A DNA stretch of 64,000 bases. Source: Acidipila rosea (GTDB lineage: Bacteria; Acidobacteriota; Terriglobia; Terriglobales; Acidobacteriaceae). Position 1 is the first letter of the stretch. Each line of letters begins with the position of its first letter. Position numbers and translations under genes: made by a program. The notes under the pieces were generated by a model. The model worked only from the letters and a program-made list of their open reading frames with translations, was not told the DNA's origin and ran no database searches. Below, piece by piece: positions 45,190-54,238 of the stretch. The stretch is from positions 1,054,001 to 1,118,000 of the forward strand of contig NZ_SMGK01000001.1 of the NCBI RefSeq assembly GCF_004339725.1. The letters are read 5' to 3'.

Positions 45190-46635
45190 GTGGTCGTGCT
45201 CGCTTTGGTGGCGCAGCTTTTGGCGATCAGTGGTGCCGTTGGCGTATCCGTGGCCTATATTCATAGATCGCTCTGGTCGAACGCCGATGCTTTATTGCAG
45301 TCACGAATGGTGAAACTGCTCGCTCTTGTTGGTGAGGATGATGACAATCCCCGTATATTGGAATTCGATGCCGAGCAAGCGAATGTGCCAACAGGCGATT
45401 TATTCTACATCGCGGACGATCAAGGGCACAGGATTGCGGGAAATTTCGCTTGGGTCGGACCGATACTTGACCATCTTCGGACGGCAGGGGAAACCTGGAC
45501 CTTTAAGCGAGATGGCCGGGCGTTTCGGGCGGCGGCCATGTGGAACGCCGCCATCCTCGACCAGGAAGATAACCACATTCCGCAGTTGCATGTGAACTTG
45601 TTCTACGCCATGCCTGTGGAGGGCACAGAAACGCAAATTGAAAGAGCGTCGCGAGTCGCAGTCTTGGCGGGCCTACTGTCTGTACTTTTCTCCGCGCTCC
45701 TGACCTGGTTGGCGGTAGGCCGGGGAATGCAGCCGCTCACTGATTTTGCTCGTTACGCCGATCAAATCGAAGTAGACGGAACCGACTTCAGCGGACCGGG
45801 TGACGTCGGCGGAAATACCGAACTGGTTCCGCTGGCCCGGGCTCTTGCCGCGTTGGAAGACCGCGTCCGGCAGGCATTTCAGCGCGAACGGCGGTTTCTG
45901 AGTGATGCAGCGCACGAATTGAAAACGGCAGTTGCAATCGAAAAATCTACCCTCCAGCTCCTCGAGCAGGAACGGCCTTCCAAGGATGCCTACCGACGAG
46001 GTGTCAGTCAGGCGCTTGAGGACACGAATCGAATCGAGCGTTTGGTGCAAGATATGCTACTGCTATCGTCTTTGGAGCACCCGCGGCAAGCAGCGCCTGC
46101 CACATCTTCTTTGTTAAGCGTCGGGGATTCGATTGTCGGCGCCATCGAGCAACTCACTCCGATTGCGCAGATTCGTTCCGTATCCTGTGTCTTCGACGAC
46201 ACTTGCAATGCGCGAATTCGAGGAAGCGAATCGGACCTAACGCTCCTTTGGACCAACCTGCTTGAGAATGCAGTACAGCATTCGGAGCCGGGCACCGAGG
46301 TCCAAATCAACGTGGAAGACGTGGAGAGCGGGTGCAGGGTACGAGTTATCGATAAAGGCAGCGGAATCTCTTGCGTCGATCTTCCTCATGTCTTTGAGCG
46401 TTTTTACCGTTCGGACACCTCTCGCTCACGCTTGACAGGCGGCTTTGGACTTGGCCTCTCCATCGCGAAGGCAATTGTCGAAAACCTCAACGGAACAATT
46501 TACCTCTCAAGTGTTCCCGGTGAGGGGACGACGGTAGAAGTAACCCTTCCCGCCCAGCAAACCGCCCATGCGGAAATATCCAGCCTACGCAAACTTAATT
46601 CTCAGGTGTCTGAGCAAAGCCCTAAGCCGTCTTAA
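45190..46635 (+). CDS. Sensor histidine kinase (second system)
   Basis: A 481-residue kinase with a first helix at the N-terminus, a periplasmic sensor (about 27-152), a second helix (about 155-176), HisKA with His242 (FLSDAAHELKTAV) and HATPase (LLENAVQHS, DKGSGIS, GFGLGLSIA). GTG 45190 is the first ordinary start; family alignment suggests about seven more residues upstream (reading ISSIRGR), which would require ATT or another rare start at 45169. It overlaps the next control box at its 3' end. Confidence 0.9.
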   Translation: MVVLALVAQLLAISGAVGVSVAYIHRSLWSNADALLQSRMVKLLALVGEDDDNPRILEFDAEQANVPTGDLFYIADDQGHRIAGNFAWVGPILDHLRTAGETWTFKRDGRAFRAAAMWNAAILDQEDNHIPQLHVNLFYAMPVEGTETQIERASRVAVLAGLLSVLFSALLTWLAVGRGMQPLTDFARYADQIEVDGTDFSGPGDVGGNTELVPLARALAALEDRVRQAFQRERRFLSDAAHELKTAVAIEKSTLQLLEQERPSKDAYRRGVSQALEDTNRIERLVQDMLLLSSLEHPRQAAPATSSLLSVGDSIVGAIEQLTPIAQIRSVSCVFDDTCNARIRGSESDLTLLWTNLLENAVQHSEPGTEVQINVEDVESGCRVRVIDKGSGISCVDLPHVFERFYRSDTSRSRLTGGFGLGLSIAKAIVENLNGTIYLSSVPGEGTTVEVTLPAQQTAHAEISSLRKLNSQVSEQSPKPS

Positions 46636-46648
46636 GCCTCCCTTCAGG
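46631..46648 (+). promoter_or_regulatory. Response-regulator box: CTTAAG / CTTCAGG, 11-bp period
   Basis: CTTAAG at 46631 and CTTCAGG at 46642, 11 bp apart, overlapping the end of the kinase gene and 53 bp before the periplasmic sensor gene start. It combines the CTTAA form of module 2 with the CTTCAGG form of module 1. Confidence 0.65.
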
Positions 46649-46700
46649 ATCGAACTCGCAGACTCACATTAAGGTGCAACCTGCACCCGGAGAAGATCAC

Positions 46701-47165
46701 ATGCAATGTCCTCGTAACGTTACACTCGGGTTCGCTCTGGCGTTGTTTGCCACTACCGCGGTGTTTGCGGCCCCCCCCCGTCAACCCGGGGCGACACATG
46801 CCTTTGCTCAAAACCTCGTGAACCAGTTGCACTCAGCCCATCCCGAATTTTCGGAAATCGGCATCTCAGCCGTGATCCCCGGCGAGGGTTGCTACGGCCT
46901 TGCTTCGACAGATAAGACCGACATCGGTGAAAAATGCGAATCCGACGACGTCGTGCCCCTCCATACCGGCCGCGCTTCCATCGGCACCGAGGGCAAGAAC
47001 CTCGACATCTCCCTGCCGCTGCACGACGCTTCGGGCAACGTAGTTGGCGTCGTCGGGATCGAGACTGCGCCCGGAGGCAATCGAGCCGCGACAATTAGTA
47101 ACGTGCGCGCAGCCGTTCGCAAAATCGAGCAGCAGATCCCGTCGAAGTCCACGCTGATATCGTAG
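46701..47165 (+). CDS. Secreted Cache/PDC-like sensor protein
   Basis: A 154-residue periplasmic protein. A signal peptide (LGFALALFATTAVFAAP) is followed by a single Cache/PDC-like fold (EIGISAVIPGEGCYGLASTD, then LDISLPLHDASGNVVGVVGI), a small-ligand sensing layout known from stand-alone periplasmic proteins. ATG 46701 has GGAG 8 bases upstream. It may feed a ligand to the adjacent kinase; this is inference from position. Confidence 0.7.
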   Translation: MQCPRNVTLGFALALFATTAVFAAPPRQPGATHAFAQNLVNQLHSAHPEFSEIGISAVIPGEGCYGLASTDKTDIGEKCESDDVVPLHTGRASIGTEGKNLDISLPLHDASGNVVGVVGIETAPGGNRAATISNVRAAVRKIEQQIPSKSTLIS

Positions 47166-47389
47166 GTCTTCGTGCTGTGCCGCCGTCCCAGTATCGTTTG
47201 GCGATTCTGGAGGAACCGTGGGTGGCAACTGACGACCGGCATTCTGACACTCAAGTTGGGCCAGATGGCAAGCCGCTTTTGCACGAGAATGACTGAAGCG
47301 TCCTTTCAACGACTCTTAGTCCAGAGGGAGTAAACTCTGTCGGTAACATGAAGATTACACTTCGCCACAGGTCACTCGCTCCCAGGAGA

Positions 47390-48403
47390 ATGTCTATGCG
47401 TCTCAATCGTCTCGCTTTGATTGCCCTCTTCGCCGCTCTTAATTTCGCGCCGATCCAGGCTCAGAGCTGGCACGTCGCTAATACATTTCATCCTGGCGGC
47501 GAAGGCGGCTGGGATTATGTCACGGTCGATGCGCCCAACCATCGCCTCTTCGTCACCCGCGCCACCCATACCCAGGCCATCGACATACGCACCGGCAAGC
47601 TCCTCGCCGACATTCCCGGCTAGGTCCGTTCTCATGGGGTCGCCCTCGTGCCCAAACTCAATCGCGGATTTATCACAGACGGCGGGGGCTCGGGCGCCAT
47701 CTTCGTCTTCGATCTCAATACCTATAAGGTGCTCGGCCGAATCCAGACTATGCCCGATTCCGACGGCATCATCTACGATCCAGGCACCGACCTCGTCCTA
47801 GCCGTTTCCGGCGACGGCAATTCGCTTATGACTTTCCATCCCGACATTGATCCCAACAATGGCAAAGTCACGACCATTGCTCTCGGTGGCGCTCCCGAAT
47901 TCCTCGCTGCCGACGGCTCCGGCAAAGCCTACATCAATCTCGAAGATAAGGATCTCGTCGCCGTCGTCGATCTGCATTCGAACAAGGTCCTTGATCGCTG
48001 GCCTGTCGCGTCCGGTGGACATCCCGTGGGCATGGCTATCGATCCCTCCGCTCACCACATTTTTATTGGCTGCCGCAATCCGCAGAAGATGATCGTGATG
48101 AACACCGAAAGCGGAAAGGTCGAAGCCGCGCTTTTCATCGGCCTGGGCAACGATGCCGCCGGATTCGCTGATGGACACGCTTTCGCCAGTTGCGGAGACG
48201 GCACTCTCCCCGTCATCGGTAAGAAGGGCAGCAGCTTCGAGGTCGAGCAAACCGTGAAAACCGCTGCAGGTGCACGCACCATGGGCCTCGATCGCTCGAC
48301 GCAGCAGATCTATCTGCCCACGGCCGAGATGCTCCCCGCTGCCCCCGGTCATCGCCCGCAACCTAAACCAGGCACATTTGAGATGGTGGTTGTAAGCCGC
48401 TAA
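47390..48403 (+). pseudogene. YncE-like propeller gene interrupted by an amber stop
   Basis: From ATG 47390 (signal peptide ALIALFAALNFAPIQAQ) the frame reads a YncE propeller, but TAG at 47621 interrupts it within KLLADIPG*VRSHGVALVPK. Continuation is in the same frame to 48403 and keeps all remaining blades (NRGFITDGGGSGAIFVFDLN onward). A single C-to-T change of CAG to TAG explains it. Unless amber is suppressed, only about 77 residues or an internally started product would be made. Confidence 0.85.
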
Positions 48404-48439
48404 GATCATCTGCCCTCTGGAGGGCCACCGCGAATCGGA

Positions 48440-51166
48440 CTAATCCATCCCGAGACCCTGGCCGATGGATACTGATTGATTGATTTCAACCGCGGTGGTT
48501 TTGGTCACCTCTGTTCCAAGCTGCTGGGCCAGTCTGCTCAGGTCATTGGTAAAGATCATCGCTTCATGGCTGGCGCGGGAGACGGCGACATAGCCGAAAC
48601 GCGAACTCAGCAAGTCAGGATGGACGCTCGTGTCGGCGTGGATAAGAACGCGCTCGGAGGTGAGACCCTGGGAACTGTGGCTGGTGACCGCATAGCCGTG
48701 GTCGAAGTGGCGATGTTCGGTAGCATTGAATTCGACCCGGCGGTTGCCGTCCAACTGGGCGGTAATCCGGCCATCGGGCATGATCGATTCGATAACGGCA
48801 AGGTCGCGGTTGGCGACCCCAAGCGATTTGTCCGGCGCGGTGAACTGGATGCGATCACCGACAGAGAATTCATGGACGACTTCACGGTAGACGCTGACGC
48901 CAGAGAGCCGGCGCGGGTCGTAGGTGGCGAGTTCGCCGGATTGCTTTTCGACTGTAAGCAGATTTGCGGATGGGTTGACGGCGACGATGGTGCTGTAGGA
49001 ACCAGCTTCGATTCCCAAAGCTGCGCTGCCCCGCGCGTAACGCACGACATCACCGATTTCGTAATGATTCGCCCATGCCCGGTCGGCCCCGGTCATGTCC
49101 TGCCGCTGCACAAGGACACGGAAGGAATGGTCATCGTGGCCGAGTTTGCCAATGGTTCGGAGTTCCTGCCGGACGGCGAGGTTCAGTTCGCGCCGGGAAG
49201 CATTGTCGGGTGAGACGATGAGCGTGTTCTCTGGCGCAGCGGCATACATGCGGGCTACGCTGCGGATACGTTCCTGCCGGTCGGGAATTTCCTGCACGCG
49301 CCCCTGCTGCCGCAGTTCGATGAGCGCCGCAGTGCTCCGGCCTCGTGCCAGCAGTTCAACGGCGGATTTCAGGGCCGGATCTTTCTGGCGGACAATCTCG
49401 TCGAGTTTCGCCGTGTGCATTCCAGCCTGTTGCAGTTGCTCGAAGGGACGGCCCGCCTCGACACCCTGATGCTGGCGAGTATCCCCGATCAGCAGTACGC
49501 GATCCTGGGGGCCGAGCCGGTCAAGGAAATCGTGCATCTGGCGAGTGCTGGCGAGACTCGATTCGTCCACGAAATAAAAGCGCCTTTGTGCTGTGCCGTC
49601 GTTCGGTTGCGCTGAACGTACAAGAAAACTTTGCAGCGTGGTCGCCTCGACTCCCGCTTCGCGAAGCTGCTTCGCCGCGCGGGATGTGGGAGCAAAACCT
49701 TCCACCGAATATCCCTGTGCTTCGATGGCCTGACGAATCACGGAAAGCGTGGTCGTCTTGCCCGCGCCTGCAACACCCTGGATGCCCTGAATCCGATCCG
49801 GCGAGTTGAGCACATCCTCGATCACCCGCCGTTGCGCCTGGTTCAGATGGGAATGCTGTGCTGCAAAGGTGACTGCCTGCTGTTGCGACAACACGGGCGC
49901 AAGTTCGTTTTTCCCTGCGCGCATCCGGCTTACAATCTCCTGCTCTTCGCGGATGGTTCGGGCCGTGGTGAACCGCCGGGCGGGCGAGCTTTGTCGGCGC
50001 TCCATCGTTTGGAATTCTCCGGCCGATAGGTGGCTTTCGAGATGCGCACGAACCTGCGAATAGGTGATCTCTCCCATGCCGCGGCGCAGTGTATCGCGGA
50101 CAAGCAGGCGTTCGTCCACCACGGCCTCGCGCTCGAAGTTCCTGTCGCGGGCGAAAGTCAGCGATTCCCGAACTCTCTCCTGAGATCGGTTGGCAGAGAC
50201 GCTCTGTTCCTGTTGCCGCACTCGATCCTGCGCCGCGCGAACAACCGCCTCGGCCTGATGGCCGAATTCTGCCGCCAGTTTCCGGTGAGCGGCCATGACT
50301 TCGGCAGTTGAATGAATCTCTTTACGGTCTCGCGTCGAGTGGGCTGCGATCTCGGCGGCTTCCTTGCCGTTCTTGCCGGTACGTTCCAGATACTCCAGTA
50401 TCTGCTGGCTACGCGGGCTGGAAGCGTCGAGATACTCCTGCGTGTAACCTTTGATCTCCGGCGCACCGCTGCGTCCGGCGGTGATTTCATAGCCAAGCTG
50501 CCGCAGCCGGTACGTCAATTCAGATTGGTAGATGGCGGTTGCGAACTGCTGCGAGGCGAACAGACTCTGCGGCTGGATGGCGCGGGTTTCTCCGTTGTCC
50601 CGCTCGGTGAGGTTGAAGAGGACGGCGTGGGTATGGAGTTGCGGAGCCACGTAGCCATCGACCGGACGCGCGGTATCGTGCTCGAACTTTGCGGCGATGA
50701 ATTTGCCGGTCGTCTCCGGTGGGTGATTGCCGCCGATGCGCGCCTGCGTATAGCGTTCGAGTTCATGAAGCGCGGCGGTGACGGCTTCGCGATGTGCCTC
50801 GCGTACCCGATAGTCGCCGCCGACCAGGGCGGTGAGCGACACAGATTTGGGCGCGGAAAAGGTCGCATCCCACCCGGCCCGATGCTCCATCGTCCGGATG
50901 GATTTTCCATCGGCATCGTTATATTGGTAGGAAGCCCGCTGGCGGACAAGCTGCTCGCCTGTCTGCGGCTGCTGGCCCTGGCTCAGCCGGGCAAAGTCCT
51001 CCTCGGAGACCGGGCCGCGCAGGCCCAATTGTTCTGCCAATCTGCCTTGCCACTCGCCGCGCATCTCGCCGCGCTGGGACCAGTAATTCTGCTCCCGCGA
51101 CGTGAATTCCTTCTTGTGATAGCTCTGCGCTTGGCTGGCGGAAAGCGGCTTGGAGATGGTCAGCAT
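48440..51166 (-). CDS. MobF-family conjugative relaxase/helicase (TrwC/TraI type)
   Basis: A 908-residue bifunctional protein. The N-terminal relaxase domain has catalytic tyrosines Tyr16 and Tyr28 and a histidine metal cluster (His163, His178, His180 in QLHTHAVLFN). The C-terminal SF1 helicase has Walker A GVAGAGKTTT (about 464-473), a DES-type Walker B and further motifs to the end. It nicks oriT, stays on the 5' end and unwinds the T-strand. It follows the coupling protein by 8 bp. The length is close to TrwC (966). Confidence 0.95.
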   Translation of the reverse strand: MLTISKPLSASQAQSYHKKEFTSREQNYWSQRGEMRGEWQGRLAEQLGLRGPVSEEDFARLSQGQQPQTGEQLVRQRASYQYNDADGKSIRTMEHRAGWDATFSAPKSVSLTALVGGDYRVREAHREAVTAALHELERYTQARIGGNHPPETTGKFIAAKFEHDTARPVDGYVAPQLHTHAVLFNLTERDNGETRAIQPQSLFASQQFATAIYQSELTYRLRQLGYEITAGRSGAPEIKGYTQEYLDASSPRSQQILEYLERTGKNGKEAAEIAAHSTRDRKEIHSTAEVMAAHRKLAAEFGHQAEAVVRAAQDRVRQQEQSVSANRSQERVRESLTFARDRNFEREAVVDERLLVRDTLRRGMGEITYSQVRAHLESHLSAGEFQTMERRQSSPARRFTTARTIREEQEIVSRMRAGKNELAPVLSQQQAVTFAAQHSHLNQAQRRVIEDVLNSPDRIQGIQGVAGAGKTTTLSVIRQAIEAQGYSVEGFAPTSRAAKQLREAGVEATTLQSFLVRSAQPNDGTAQRRFYFVDESSLASTRQMHDFLDRLGPQDRVLLIGDTRQHQGVEAGRPFEQLQQAGMHTAKLDEIVRQKDPALKSAVELLARGRSTAALIELRQQGRVQEIPDRQERIRSVARMYAAAPENTLIVSPDNASRRELNLAVRQELRTIGKLGHDDHSFRVLVQRQDMTGADRAWANHYEIGDVVRYARGSAALGIEAGSYSTIVAVNPSANLLTVEKQSGELATYDPRRLSGVSVYREVVHEFSVGDRIQFTAPDKSLGVANRDLAVIESIMPDGRITAQLDGNRRVEFNATEHRHFDHGYAVTSHSSQGLTSERVLIHADTSVHPDLLSSRFGYVAVSRASHEAMIFTNDLSRLAQQLGTEVTKTTAVEINQSVSIGQGLGMD

Positions 51167-51174
51167 GGCAGTCT

Positions 51175-53088
51175 CTACTCCATCCGCACCGCATGAGTGC
51201 CGTCTGGTTCGTCCTCTACTACAGGATCACTTCGGTCATTTTCCAACTCGTCATGCAGCAATGCGGGCGGTGCGATCAGGTCATCCATGTCGCGCTCGAT
51301 GAATCCAGGATGCTTTTCCTTCAGATCGACAAATGGAAACGAGAAGCGCGCGACATGGTTGCCGTATTTCAAAAAGCCGCGCAGGTCGTCCAGTCCGGAA
51401 ATTTCCGAAGGCAAAACAAGCGGCTCCGTCTGGCGGTCGAGCGCGAAGTTGCGGCCTGCGCGGGAGCCGTCGTAGTGGGTTTCGCGCAGCCGTTCGATCT
51501 CGACCTCGCCGATGGCCTCGCTCACCCATTTGGCTGCGCGCGGTTCGCTGGTGCGCAGAAATATCTTGGTGGCCGGCTGCGAGAGCATGGCTTCGGCATC
51601 GTCGCCGTAGCGGGCCTCCATCTGGCTGCGGCCCTGAAAGCCGAGAACGACCGGGTTCTGCGATTTGCGGTTTTCGGTGATGGCGGTGTGAAGCTGTGGC
51701 AGGCGCTGCAAGCTGGCCAACTCGTCGATGACGAACCAGACTGCCTTCTGGCCGCGATCGGGTTCGTTGAGAAGGCGCAATACCAGTATGTCGATCCACA
51801 GACTGATCAGAGGGCGCAGGGCCTCGCGCAGCGTGGGGCGCGAGGTGATGAAAACCCAGCCTTTCCGTGTTTCTGCCCACTTGGTAGCCGTCCATGTTCC
51901 GGTTGTTTCGTCCTGTTTCGGCAGCAGCCGGAAGCTGTCGGCGGTCATGTTGAGCGAGCCGAGTACGCCTTCGCGCTGGTGCGGCGCTCGCGGATCGATG
52001 AGCGCCCAATACTCCGTCTTACGAACACGCTGATCGATTTCAGCGGGATTCGACATCCAGTGAACCAGCTCCGTTGGCGTGGGCAGATAGGTCAGCAGAT
52101 GAGCAAAAATCTTCTGCGGCGCTTCGACGAAGAAGCGGTTGGTCACACCCTCCGGCTGATACATGGAGACAGCGAGAGATTTGGCTTCGGCGCGACGACG
52201 CAGCTCCAGCGAAGGACTCCAGAACGGCATCCGCGCGTCCAGAGGATTGAGGACGATGTCGCCGCGATGCGGGTCGTAAAACTGCTTCACGAACTCGCAG
52301 GCCGGGTCGTAGACGATAGCGCTTTCGCGGCGCGCTTCCACCTGCAAAAGCATCTGGCGGATGATGCTTGTCTTGCCCGATCCAGTGTCGCCCACGATCA
52401 GGAAATGCTTGTTCTCGGCGTCACGTGGAATGCGCAGCGGTTGCTTGCTGCGATCCGTAGCGATACCGATCCCGTCGCCGACGATCTCCTTGTTAAAGTC
52501 CTTCGGGCTGACGAGAATCGGGCCTTTGAGCCGTCGTCCATAGCGCAGGTCTTTGAGCCGGCGAATGTCCTTTGGAATAGCAAGCGGAAGCTGAATCAGA
52601 AAAGCCGCAAAGCCGAAGACAAACTGCCAGAGAAACAACTGCGGTATAGATTGGTCACCATAAATCCAGTGCGCAATCCAGGCGTGCAGCGCCTTGTTCG
52701 AGTAACGGCGCGGAGCCTCGCGGAAGAGCACTCGGTAGCCATCTTTGTGGGCCTGATCCGACAGCGCGAACGGCAATGGCTTGCCAACCGCCTGCGGTGT
52801 CTTTCCGCGTTGCACATCGGCATTCAGAGCCGGGCGCATTTGCGATTTTCCGCCTTGAACCAGAACCAATGGATAGGCCCCCCAGGGATGTAACGTGCCC
52901 AGAGTTTCCGTTCGCAAATCGTACGGCAGGTAGTATCGTTCGAGCGGCGAGAGGCCGTAGGCGACGCGCAGCCAGACGAGGAATCCGGTGAAAACGACCG
53001 CGAGAAACAATGCGCCCAACGTGTAGAGATAGCCGCGCGGTGGCCAGATCAGCGACTCTTTGCGACCCCACTGTTCTACGCTCGACAT
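51175..53088 (-). CDS. Conjugative coupling protein (VirD4/TraD type)
   Basis: A 637-residue T4SS coupling ATPase. Two to three N-terminal helices (about 22-42 and 150-170) precede Walker A VGDTGSGKTS (about 232-241), and Walker B FVIDELASL follows in the motor domain (TraD/TrwB class). It feeds the relaxase-bound strand to the channel. The start is ATG 53088; upstream readthrough is not credible. Confidence 0.94.
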   Translation of the reverse strand: MSSVEQWGRKESLIWPPRGYLYTLGALFLAVVFTGFLVWLRVAYGLSPLERYYLPYDLRTETLGTLHPWGAYPLVLVQGGKSQMRPALNADVQRGKTPQAVGKPLPFALSDQAHKDGYRVLFREAPRRYSNKALHAWIAHWIYGDQSIPQLFLWQFVFGFAAFLIQLPLAIPKDIRRLKDLRYGRRLKGPILVSPKDFNKEIVGDGIGIATDRSKQPLRIPRDAENKHFLIVGDTGSGKTSIIRQMLLQVEARRESAIVYDPACEFVKQFYDPHRGDIVLNPLDARMPFWSPSLELRRRAEAKSLAVSMYQPEGVTNRFFVEAPQKIFAHLLTYLPTPTELVHWMSNPAEIDQRVRKTEYWALIDPRAPHQREGVLGSLNMTADSFRLLPKQDETTGTWTATKWAETRKGWVFITSRPTLREALRPLISLWIDILVLRLLNEPDRGQKAVWFVIDELASLQRLPQLHTAITENRKSQNPVVLGFQGRSQMEARYGDDAEAMLSQPATKIFLRTSEPRAAKWVSEAIGEVEIERLRETHYDGSRAGRNFALDRQTEPLVLPSEISGLDDLRGFLKYGNHVARFSFPFVDLKEKHPGFIERDMDDLIAPPALLHDELENDRSDPVVEDEPDGTHAVRME

Positions 53089-53090
53089 CG

Positions 53091-53480
53091 TCAGTTCTCC
53101 TTCGCTTCTGCGCGCCGGTTCAACAGTTCCTGCGCCTGCGCGGCCTTGCCTTTTTGGACCTGGCGGAACTTCGTCGCAGCCTCTTCTCGCGTGAGTCGTT
53201 CGCCGCAGAGAACAGGTTCCAGTGTGTTCATCAGCAGCATCTGAAGTCCTACGAGTTCGGTGAATATATGGCGTTCCATCTCTTCGCTGTTTCGATGGAC
53301 GGCCGCGCGGAGAAGAATCTCCCGCGCCCATTCACTGGGAGCCTTGCCGTCCTCCTCCGCAGCGGCGACGATCTTCCTTTCCTCATCGGGTGTCAGTTTG
53401 GTCCCGATGCTGCGGGTGCGCGCCACACGCCCTCTCAATCGCTGGGGAAGATGAGCGCTGGTTATGTTGCCGCTTTGCAT
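53091..53480 (-). CDS. Ribbon-helix-helix relaxosome accessory protein
   Basis: A 129-residue protein whose N-terminal half reads as a ribbon-helix-helix DNA-binding domain (TRSIGTKLTPDEERKIVAAA, then SEWAREILLRAA), as in MobC/TraJ/TrwA-like accessory proteins that bind oriT. The C-terminal half is helical. GGAGGAT lies just before the ATG. It ends 2 bp before the coupling-protein start and sits beside the candidate oriT, as expected. Confidence 0.8.
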   Translation of the reverse strand: MQSGNITSAHLPQRLRGRVARTRSIGTKLTPDEERKIVAAAEEDGKAPSEWAREILLRAAVHRNSEEMERHIFTELVGLQMLLMNTLEPVLCGERLTREEAATKFRQVQKGKAAQAQELLNRRAEAKEN

Positions 53481-53579
53481 GTATCCTCCGTGCGCTTCGC
53501 GTGAATTGTTCTCAATAGCCCCGGTTCCTTGGTAGGAACGCGATCTGGCGGAATAGCATTCGTTCCAACAAGTTCGCAG

Positions 53580-53670
53580 CGAGGAACCAAAGTTCCTCGG
53601 CAGCACCCTTCCAGGGGTGGAGTGTCGAAATAAACCCGGTGCGCAGCACCGAATGGTCTCACTCCACCCC
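53580..53670 (+). other. Candidate origin of transfer (oriT) with predicted nic
   Basis: Three inverted repeats: GAGGAAC-N4-GTTCCTC (53581-53598), an 11-bp arm pair GGGGTGGAGTG / CACTCCACCCC (53614-53624 and 53660-53670), and inside their loop a hairpin CGGTGC-GCA-GCACCG followed by AATGGTCT. In R388 TrwC substrate the IR2 hairpin is followed by TATTGTCT and the nick. By analogy nic would be after 53659 (GGTCT^CACT). The region lies between the relaxosome gene and the next minus-strand gene, whose stop codon it overlaps. Confidence 0.65.
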
Positions 53671-54009
53671 CGCAGCACGCTTTCCGGCCACTGGATCGCG
53701 GTCTGCCACAGAGCCGTTGGGACGCTTCGCAGCGCCGTTCACGGCCTCGCGAGCCGCGCCGTTCTGCGCACCGCTCTGGCCGAAGTGCCGCACGCGCAGG
53801 CTCGGCGGAACATGAGTGGCTTCCGGTGTGCGCAGAAAGTCCTGGAAGTCGCGGTCCTTGGCGAAGACATAGGCCAGAGCCTTGTCCACTACTTCATCCG
53901 CGGTTGCATGGAGAAACGCAGCGTACTGGTCGATCTGGCTGGCGGTGGTTTCGTCGAGCCGGATCATGGCCGTAATCCGGCGGGTTTGGATGATTTCAAG
54001 CAAGGGCAT
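53659..54009 (-). CDS. Conjugation-region protein of unknown function
   Basis: A 116-residue protein. Residues 12-55 (TAMIRLDETTASQIDQYAAF, then VVDKALAYVFAKDRDF) look like a ribbon-helix-helix or plasmid-stability-type DNA-binding domain; the tail is disordered. GGAAG precedes the ATG at 54009. It overlaps the upstream 80-residue gene by 14 bp, and its stop codon sits on the outer arm of the oriT repeat. An oriT-binding or antitoxin-like role is possible. Confidence 0.55.
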   Translation of the reverse strand: MPLLEIIQTRRITAMIRLDETTASQIDQYAAFLHATADEVVDKALAYVFAKDRDFQDFLRTPEATHVPPSLRVRHFGQSGAQNGAAREAVNGAAKRPNGSVADRDPVAGKRAAGVE

Positions 54010-54238
54010 GATGAGCTTCCTTTCGTTGTGGACTGAGAGTTGGCTTTGGAGCGCGTATGGCCTGCTGCGCCGCTCGGAGAATCTCCACGGCATAGACTCG
54101 ACAATCGGCGCTCGAAAGCTCGAAGCGATGCCGGACTTCGAGCATGGTTAGAACGTCGGAGATCGGTGCTCCTTCGGCCAACCATTGGCGGGCCGAAGCA
54201 ATGTCGAAGCGTCTCCGATTGCGCACCGGATTCAGCAT
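53996..54238 (-). CDS. Small conserved-looking conjugation protein
   Basis: An 80-residue helical protein (FDIASARQWLAEGAPISDVL, then FELSSADCRVYAVEILRAAQ). I recall no family. It overlaps trbB by 7 bp and the next gene by 14 bp, so it is in the transfer operon and co-translated. Confidence 0.55.
   Translation of the reverse strand: MLNPVRNRRRFDIASARQWLAEGAPISDVLTMLEVRHRFELSSADCRVYAVEILRAAQQAIRAPKPTLSPQRKEAHHALA

Noticed and set aside
48412..48425. Short hairpin GCCCTC-TG-GAGGGC between the YncE pseudogene and the relaxase gene
   Set aside because: A 6-bp stem with a 2-base loop and no T-run; too weak to call a terminator.
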